Made by a program: the position numbers and the translations under genes. This document shows, piece by piece, positions 15,183 to 19,735 of a stretch of DNA of 19,735 bases. The stretch is from CAZJYI01 sp964550025. Its GTDB lineage: Bacteria > Verrucomicrobiota > Kiritimatiellia > UBA8416 > CAYOBW01. The stretch is taken from NCBI GenBank assembly GCA_964550025.1, contig CAZJYI010000185.1, positions 1 to 19,735 on the forward strand. The letters run 5' to 3'. The notes beneath the pieces were generated by a model. That model was given only the letters and a program-made list of their open reading frames with translations, was not told where the DNA came from and did no database searches. Numbering within the stretch: the stretch's first letter is position 1; each line of letters begins with the position of its first letter.

Positions 15183-16574
15183 TCAATCAATCGTCCCGAT
15201 CATGTAGAACTCGGATTCCGACCGGTCATCCGTCTTGCCGTCGATGATCCTCTCTACGTCATCCAGCGTTTCGCTGACTTTCACGAACTGCCCCTTGCGG
15301 CCGGTAAAGGACTCGGCAACGAACATCGGCTGCGTCAGGTAGTTCTCCAGTTTTCGCGCCCGTTCGTAGAGCACGCGGTCGGCCTTGGACAGCTCGTCGA
15401 TACCGATAACGGCTACAATCCGGCGCAATTCGTCGTACTTCGTGAAGATGCGAAGCAGTTCCTGCGACAGGTCGAAGTGTCGCTGACCGACAACGGCGGC
15501 GTCCAGGTTGGAGCACGAGGACGCCAGCACGTCGATGCCGGGGTAGAGTCCGAGCTGGGTACGCTCGCGCGACAGCACCATCACGGCGTCCAGGTAGCTG
15601 AAGACGGCCACCACCGCGGGGTCGGTCAGGTCGTCGGCCGGCACGTACACGGCTTCGAAGGCCGAGACGGAGCCGCGGATGCGCTCGTGCACCTCGCCCA
15701 CTTCGGAGCTCAGCGTGGGCTGATACCCGGTTTCGGACGGCGTGCGCCCGAGCAGCGTCGAGATCTCGGCGCCGGCCTGGACGAAACGGAAAACGTTGTC
15801 GATGAACAGCAGGACCTCTTTGCCGGTAGACTGCAGGTGCTCGGCCATGGTGATGCCGGTCAGGATCACGTTGAAGCGGGCGCCCGGCGGTTCATCCATC
15901 TGCCCGAACGCCATCATGACCTTGTCCAGGATCCCGACCTCTTCGAATTCGTAGTAGAGCTCGTTGCCTTCGCGGATACGTTCGCCGACGCCGGTGAACA
16001 CGCAGGCCCCCTCGTGCTCTTCGACGATGTTGTGGATCAGTTCGGTGATCAAGACCGTCTTGCCGCAACCTGCACCGCCGATGATGCCGGTCTTGCTGCC
16101 CCGCACGACGGGAAAGAGCAGGTCCACGATCTTGATCCCCGTCTCCACCACCTCCATCTTGGAGCCGGCAAGGGTGGTCATGTCGATCTCCATCTTCGAG
16201 GCATCTTTGTGGATCGTCGCCGTCTGAGCGGTCTCGATGGGCCCCTTGCCGTCAATCGGCTTGCCCATCGCGTTCACGATGCGCCCGAACAACTCCTCGC
16301 CGACGGGAATCGTCAAGGGGGTACCCGTCGCCGTTGCCCTGGCGTTGCGTTGCAGGTTCAGCGTCGATTCGAGGGCAACGCAGCGCGCGATATTGCCCTC
16401 GAGGTGCTCGGCCACAAGCAGCATGATCTCACGCTTGTCAAACGTGGTCGTCAGCACGCTCTCATGCAGGTCCGGCATTTCCTCCACACTGCCGAACTTG
16501 ATGTCAACCACGGGCCCCTGCACGGCGGCCACATGTCCCTTTCGCGTCACAACCTGTTTCTCTTCTTCACTCAT
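15183..16574 (-). CDS. atpD: F1Fo ATP synthase subunit beta (divergent)
   Basis: This is a 463-aa catalytic subunit of F1. The P-loop GGAGCGKT (166-173) keeps the catalytic Lys172. GVGER keeps the catalytic Glu198 and Arg199, LLFIDN keeps Asp259, and GLYPGID keeps the adenine-stacking Tyr344. The position of E. coli Arg246 (PPGxRxRVALTG) is Asn235 here (PPGARFNVILTG). DELSEED, which contacts gamma, reads DELSKAD (393-399), and the usual DPLDSTS after the adenine Tyr is replaced by DVLASSC. A good Shine-Dalgarno (GGAGG, 7 nt spacer) precedes the ATG. It is unusual as the last gene of the ATP synthase cluster. The frame is intact and the fold elements are conserved, so it is likely expressed. 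Confidence 0.96.
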   Translation of the reverse strand: MSEEEKQVVTRKGHVAAVQGPVVDIKFGSVEEMPDLHESVLTTTFDKREIMLLVAEHLEGNIARCVALESTLNLQRNARATATGTPLTIPVGEELFGRIVNAMGKPIDGKGPIETAQTATIHKDASKMEIDMTTLAGSKMEVVETGIKIVDLLFPVVRGSKTGIIGGAGCGKTVLITELIHNIVEEHEGACVFTGVGERIREGNELYYEFEEVGILDKVMMAFGQMDEPPGARFNVILTGITMAEHLQSTGKEVLLFIDNVFRFVQAGAEISTLLGRTPSETGYQPTLSSEVGEVHERIRGSVSAFEAVYVPADDLTDPAVVAVFSYLDAVMVLSRERTQLGLYPGIDVLASSCSNLDAAVVGQRHFDLSQELLRIFTKYDELRRIVAVIGIDELSKADRVLYERARKLENYLTQPMFVAESFTGRKGQFVKVSETLDDVERIIDGKTDDRSESEFYMIGTID

Positions 16575-16657
16575 GAACGCGCCTCCGGCTTGCTATTTGT
16601 TCCACGGGGTGGGAGAGGGCCTTGTTCCGAACCACGGGCCGGTCCCCCGGCAAACGC

Positions 16658-17557
16658 TCATTGACGTTTCCGCTCGCGTTTGCCCTTTGTCGCGGCAAAG
16701 CTCTCCCGCATCCCCTTGTCAATCTGCTCGTGTGCTGCCTTGAAACACTTGCGCTTGGTCTTCTTGTACATTTCTTCGACCTTCTGGACGCTGTTCTCCA
16801 GGTGCATGGCCCGAGCCGAAAACTCGGCCAGCTTGCTGTCCTCGAACACCTCGAACAACTTGCTGGTCACCCAGACACCGGCGAGGTACGCGACCATGTC
16901 CTTGAAGGTCGACTCAACAATGACTTTGCGGGCATCGGCGATCAGTCGCCGCGTGCCGACATGACGCGCGATTTCCGTGTCGGCATCCCTGTCAAACAAC
17001 TCGGCACACGGCAGCAGGTTGATGACCTCCACGGTTTGTGCCGTGAACGACAGCGGCCGGGGATAGCCCACGATGACCTTTCCCATGTGGCCGGATACCA
17101 CCTGCTCGACGACATGCTCCCTGATCTCAACGGCCTGTTCGTAGATGGTCTCCTGGCGGATGCCGGGGAAGAACTTGAAGTCCCACTTCTGATCCTCGAG
17201 GGACGATGCACCCTTGTCGCCGATGACCACCAGCGCGATGTTCTCACGCCCGCAGAGGTTCTGGACCTCCAGGGCGTCCCGAATCACGCCGTGGTTCAAG
17301 CCCCCCATGAATCCCGAATCGGACGTTACGATAACGACGCCCACCTTGTCGCTGCCGACACGCACGAGCGGATGCTCCACGTCGTAGAGGTTGACCACGC
17401 GGAAGAAGCCCGAGAAGGCGTCCATGAAGTCATCGAAGCGCTCCTTCTCCTTTTCCATCAGGTGGTACTGAGAACTTGCAACGTTCTTGAGTGTTTCCAC
17501 CAGGGACAGGAGCTCGGTCTCGAACTTCAGTTCTCTGCGCAATTCGTTGAGTTGCAT
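16658..17557 (-). CDS. atpG: F1Fo ATP synthase subunit gamma (divergent)
   Basis: This is a 299-aa central-stalk rotor subunit. The N-terminal helix (LRRELKFETELLSLVETLKNVASS, 6-29) and C-terminal helix (about 240-290, ARAMHLENSVQKVEEM...) would form the coiled coil inside the alpha3-beta3 ring. The signature VVIVTSDSGFMGGLN (74-88) corresponds to the SDRGLCGGLN of standard gamma. The C-terminal helix is unlike the usual 'AMKAATDNG...IT.E' pattern, reading HEQIDKGMRESFAA, and ends in a Lys/Arg-rich tail. The protein is clearly gamma but from a divergent branch, matching its alpha and beta partners. Weak ribosome binding site. Confidence 0.93.
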   Translation of the reverse strand: MQLNELRRELKFETELLSLVETLKNVASSQYHLMEKEKERFDDFMDAFSGFFRVVNLYDVEHPLVRVGSDKVGVVIVTSDSGFMGGLNHGVIRDALEVQNLCGRENIALVVIGDKGASSLEDQKWDFKFFPGIRQETIYEQAVEIREHVVEQVVSGHMGKVIVGYPRPLSFTAQTVEVINLLPCAELFDRDADTEIARHVGTRRLIADARKVIVESTFKDMVAYLAGVWVTSKLFEVFEDSKLAEFSARAMHLENSVQKVEEMYKKTKRKCFKAAHEQIDKGMRESFAATKGKRERKRQ

Positions 17558-17615
17558 GCGCGCTGTCCCGTTGTCTTCCTGTCCGGCGCACCGGGGCCGG
17601 TCCCGCCTGGCCGGT

Positions 17616-18371
17616 TCACGCCGCCAGGTCAGCGTGGGCGTGTTTCTTCACTTCGCCGGCGGCCTCCTGGTAGCGCGTCAGCAGGCTGCCGTCGATCTCG
17701 AGGCTGCCGAGTTTGAGCGTGATCCCTGCCAGCAGCTCGGGGCGCACGTCCTCCTGCACGGAGACCTCAGCGTCGAATTTTTCCTTCAGCAGGGTCTCGA
17801 GGCGTGCCTTCTGCTCCGGGGCGAGAGCATGACTGGAACAGATCTCCGGGTCGCTGCCGTCCACGGAAATGGCGCCGGCGTCGATCTCGTCGAGCGCATC
17901 CAGAAGCTCGGCCACGAAATGCTGGTTCATCTCGGCCGTGATCTTCTCGCTGCACACGAGCCGGAACACCTCGGAGCCGTACTCGACGGCCTTTTCTTCC
18001 ATGCTTTGCGCGATCTGCTCGCGGAGCATCTGCTCGTTCTTCTTGGCCTGACTGACGATCTTGTCGCCTTCCTTTTTGGCATCCTGGATGACCTGATCCC
18101 GCATACGCGAGACCTCCTTCTCGGCCTCTTCCTTGTGCTTCTGCAGTTCCTCGGCCGCCTCCGCGCGCTTCTGGGCAAACTCCTTTTCGTGCTCTTCGAT
18201 CTGCGAACGGATGCCCTCTTCCTTCTTGCGGACCTCGGCTTCCACCTGCTTGATGCGGTTCACGGCGCGAACGGTATCGTTCAGAAGCAGCCGCCTGATG
18301 ACGACAATGATGACAACCAGGGCGCAAACGTGCGCCGCAATCACAGGCACGAGCATTCGTACTGTTTCCAT
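17616..18371 (-). CDS. atpFH: F1Fo ATP synthase b-delta fusion subunit
   Basis: This is a 251-aa peripheral-stalk protein. A transmembrane helix (about 7-30) is followed by a long charged coiled coil (about 35-135), as in subunit b. The C-terminal part (about 183-240: LAPEQKARLETLLKEKF, then VRPELLAGITLKLG and LEIDGSLLTRY) matches the C-terminal domain of delta/OSCP. The six-helix N-terminal delta domain, which binds the alpha N-terminus, appears to be missing or reduced. Fused b-delta is known in mycobacteria, and extended b without separate delta has been described for N-ATPases. Start supported by AGAGGG 8 nt upstream. The symbol is descriptive. Confidence 0.88.
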   Translation of the reverse strand: METVRMLVPVIAAHVCALVVIIVVIRRLLLNDTVRAVNRIKQVEAEVRKKEEGIRSQIEEHEKEFAQKRAEAAEELQKHKEEAEKEVSRMRDQVIQDAKKEGDKIVSQAKKNEQMLREQIAQSMEEKAVEYGSEVFRLVCSEKITAEMNQHFVAELLDALDEIDAGAISVDGSDPEICSSHALAPEQKARLETLLKEKFDAEVSVQEDVRPELLAGITLKLGSLEIDGSLLTRYQEAAGEVKKHAHADLAA

Positions 18372-18440
18372 AGCGTTAACCCTCTAACAGATCTATCAAC
18401 CGGCCGTCGGCTTCCCGCCCTCCGGCAATTCACACCCAGA

Positions 18441-18656
18441 CTAGCCGCGACCGAACAACTGGAACAAGACCAACAGCGCGATCACGGCAATGGCTTCCGC
18501 AAAAACGAGCGCGATAATCATCGCCTGCAGGATCTTGCCGGCAGCCGACGGATTACGACCCAGGGCACGGATGCTCGCGTAGCCGATCGACGCAATCACG
18601 GCCGATGGGCCGATGATGGTCACGAACATCACGAGGAATATGATGAAGCTCCTCAC
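18441..18656 (-). CDS. atpE: F1Fo ATP synthase subunit c
   Basis: This is a 71-aa proteolipid that forms the rotor ring in the membrane. There are two hydrophobic helices joined by a polar loop with Arg-Asn-Pro (34-36, in place of RQP). The ion-binding Glu54 lies 20 residues after the Arg, as in E. coli (Arg41 to Asp61). The residue after Glu54 is Ala (FAEAIAV); Na+-binding c subunits usually have Ser/Thr there, so H+ coupling is inferred. The glycine motif (GxGxGxG) of helix 1 is mostly replaced by Ala, Ser and Ile. I chose GTG at 18656 because GGGAGG sits 9 nt upstream. The longer form from GTG at 18680 adds 8 residues but has no nearby Shine-Dalgarno. Confidence 0.92.
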   Translation of the reverse strand: MRSFIIFLVMFVTIIGPSAVIASIGYASIRALGRNPSAAGKILQAMIIALVFAEAIAVIALLVLFQLFGRG

Positions 18657-18699
18657 CGTCGTCTCCCTCCCGTTGACCACCTGTCCGGTCGCACCCGCT

Positions 18700-18927
18700 C
18701 TACTCCTCTACGAGAATCGTGCACTCGTTGTTGTCAAACTTGATCATCCCCGCCGAAACGGGGATCGTCTTCTTCCAATCCAGAACCAACTCGCCCTTCG
18801 CCAGAAGACTGACGATCGGCGCGTGGTAGTCGAGGATCTCGAACTCCGCCCGATCCCCGGGGACGAAAAGGCTCTTTGCCTCGCCCTCGAAGACTACGTG
18901 TTTCGGGTTCAGGATCTTGATCTTCAT
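18700..18927 (-). CDS. atpC: F1Fo ATP synthase subunit epsilon, beta-sandwich domain only
   Basis: This is a 75-aa protein matching the N-terminal beta-sandwich of epsilon (MKIKILNPKHVVFEGEAKSL, VPGDRAEFEILDYHAPIVSLLAKGEL). E. coli epsilon has about 138 residues. The C-terminal two-helix domain that inhibits ATP hydrolysis is absent here. Short epsilon proteins are known in Bacteroidota and Chlorobi. It lies between alpha and c, 28 bp after the atpA stop. In standard operons it is the last gene. No strong Shine-Dalgarno is seen. Confidence 0.92.
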   Translation of the reverse strand: MKIKILNPKHVVFEGEAKSLFVPGDRAEFEILDYHAPIVSLLAKGELVLDWKKTIPVSAGMIKFDNNECTILVEE

Positions 18928-18955
18928 GCTGTTTTCGCAAGGACCCGCGCCCAGC

Positions 18956-19735
18956 CTATGCGGGCGTCTGCCCCTCGGCCGCAGTGTACGCCTCCATGAT
19001 ATCGCGCAAGCCCCTCTCCAGTTCGGGCGTCAAATCACGCGCCTCTTCCAGCTTGTCCAGAAGCGAGGCGTCCTGTTCCTGCGCGAAGGCGCGAATGTTC
19101 TCACGGAACGCCGCCCGTGCCTCGTCAGTTGCCCCGGTGAGATGATCGTTCTGCAGAGCATACAGCAACAGGACCTGCTCCGCAATGCCTACCGGACAGA
19201 ACTGGCCCTGCTGCAATACCGACATCAGGGCCTCGCCCTTGCGAACCGTCTTCTCCGCCTCCGCCGACATGCCGGAGGAGATCTTCGTCAGTTTCAGGAT
19301 CTCCTGGTAGCGCGCATGCGCGGCCCTGAGATCCTGCACCAGCTTCTTCAGAATCGGCGGCTGGGCCTTGCCGCCGATAATGGAGAGGGAAAGGCCGATA
19401 TCGACGGCCGGGCGAAACCCCTCGGCGAACACCGTGCTGCTCATGCAGATCTGGCCGTCACACATCGACGCGAGGTTGGACGGGATGTATCCGGTCAGGT
19501 CGCCCTGCAGCGTCTCGGCAATCCCCAGGAACGTGATGGACCCGCCGCCGTGCTGATCGTTGAACTTCCCGGCGCGTTCCATGAGCTGGGTTTGCACGTA
19601 GAAGATGTCGCCGGGGTAGGCTTCGCGGCCGGGAGGCCGGTCCAGCAGGAGGGAGAGCTGGCGATAAGCCCAGGCATGCTTGGTCAGGTCGTCAAACACC
19701 ACCAGCACGTCCCTGCCCTTCGCGGCAAAATAGTC
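18956..19735 (-). CDS. atpA: F1Fo ATP synthase subunit alpha, C-terminal part (partial)
   Basis: These are 259 codons before the stop; the 5' end lies beyond 19735, so the P-loop region is not visible. The segment begins DYFAAKGRD and continues into VFDDLTKHAWAYRQLSLLLDRPPGREAYPGDIFY, equivalent to E. coli alpha [29 protein letters not shown]. Later QGDLTGYIPSN and CDGQICMSS match QAGDVSAFVPTN and TDGQIFLET. FRPAVDIGLSLSIIGGKAQ aligns without gaps to IRPAVNPGISVSRVGGAAQ of E. coli. It therefore has Ile (codon ATT, 19379-19381) at the arginine finger, alphaArg376. The insertion loop after ERAGKFN is short. The rest is the helical C-terminal domain. It is the first visible gene of the cluster. 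Confidence 0.96.
   Translation of the reverse strand, partial: DYFAAKGRDVLVVFDDLTKHAWAYRQLSLLLDRPPGREAYPGDIFYVQTQLMERAGKFNDQHGGGSITFLGIAETLQGDLTGYIPSNLASMCDGQICMSSTVFAEGFRPAVDIGLSLSIIGGKAQPPILKKLVQDLRAAHARYQEILKLTKISSGMSAEAEKTVRKGEALMSVLQQGQFCPVGIAEQVLLLYALQNDHLTGATDEARAAFRENIRAFAQEQDASLLDKLEEARDLTPELERGLRDIMEAYTAAEGQTPA

Noticed and set aside
15083..15190. TTG-initiated extension of gspE overlapping the atpD stop
   Set aside because: The 36 extra residues are Arg/Asp-rich with no GspE homology features, and the ATG at 15082 begins the N-terminal domain.
16575..16657. Small GCCGG-GGGA-CCGGC hairpin between atpG and atpD as a terminator
   Set aside because: Only a 5-bp stem with no T-run; atpD has a good ribosome binding site and likely stays in the same transcript.
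14847..16664. Long + strand open frame (605 codons) opposite atpD and the start of gspE
   Set aside because: It is exactly antisense to atpD, which has unambiguous motifs. GC-rich codon bias keeps the opposite frame open, and the translation shows no family features.
18441..18656. Na+-type c subunit
   Set aside because: The residue after the ion-binding Glu is Ala, and the Na+-liganding Ser/Thr pattern is not seen.
17487..18743. + strand open frame of 418 codons opposite atpFH and atpE
   Set aside because: It overlaps three confidently identified ATP synthase genes on the other strand; the sequence looks like reverse-complement bias.

Overview
The window comes from a GC-rich Gram-negative bacterium. 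It holds F-type ATP synthase genes, a run of type II secretion system (T2SS) genes, a SurA/parvulin-like periplasmic chaperone and a PEP-CTERM surface protein. Secreted proteins with tails of the types 'GPYFYKV' and 'PGEGFWYRR', Ca-binding DxDxDG segments and LamG-like folds suggest the PVC group (Kiritimatiellota, Verrucomicrobiota or Lentisphaerota). That placement is an inference from sequence style; there is no rRNA or other phylogenetic marker in the window.

Layout. (1) At 1-1161 (+) is the last codons of an unknown gene, then a secreted parvulin-type prolyl isomerase. (2) At 1162-1457 is a convergent intergenic region with a folded palindromic element (1251-1311) and a strong terminator hairpin (1403-1431). 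(3) At 1458-5473 (-) is a three-gene cassette of secreted proteins: a 717-aa two-module LamG-like protein, a 332-aa jelly-roll-like protein and a 241-aa PEP-CTERM protein. It has a visible promoter at its head and a terminator at its end. (4) At 5474-5797 is non-coding DNA with back-to-back hairpins and a CCGGG tandem repeat. (5) At 5798-15082 (-), in transcription order, lie gspE, gspF, gspG, gspI, gspJ, gspK, gspL (a PilM-PilN-type fusion), gspM, and then a membrane-anchored MORN-repeat protein. From gspJ to gspM the genes overlap by 4-11 bp. In contrast, gspE/gspF and gspF/gspG are separated by 134 and 187 bp containing 7-bp-periodic repeats that start at or next to the stop codons. (6) At 15183-19735 (-) is an F1Fo ATP synthase cluster in the order atpA (5' end outside the window), atpC, atpE, atpF-atpH fusion, atpG, atpD. 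All these genes point towards gspE.

The most notable observation is in the ATP synthase. Its gene order is unlike the textbook atpBEFHAGDC and unlike the order usually given for N-ATPases (atpDCQRBEFAG). Epsilon is only its beta-sandwich domain, and b is fused to the C-terminal part of delta. The alpha subunit has Ile where the catalytic arginine finger (E. coli alphaArg376) should be. The beta subunit has Asn at the position of E. coli betaArg246 and a degenerate DELSEED motif (DELSKAD). The P-loop Lys, catalytic Glu and GER arginine are kept. Intact reading frames with conserved folds suggest a divergent, maintained F-type ATPase lineage rather than decay.

The T2SS genes encode the inner-membrane platform (F, L, M), the ATPase (E) and pseudopilins (G, I, J, K). 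No gspC, gspD, gspH or prepilin peptidase is present here, so those must lie elsewhere or be absent.
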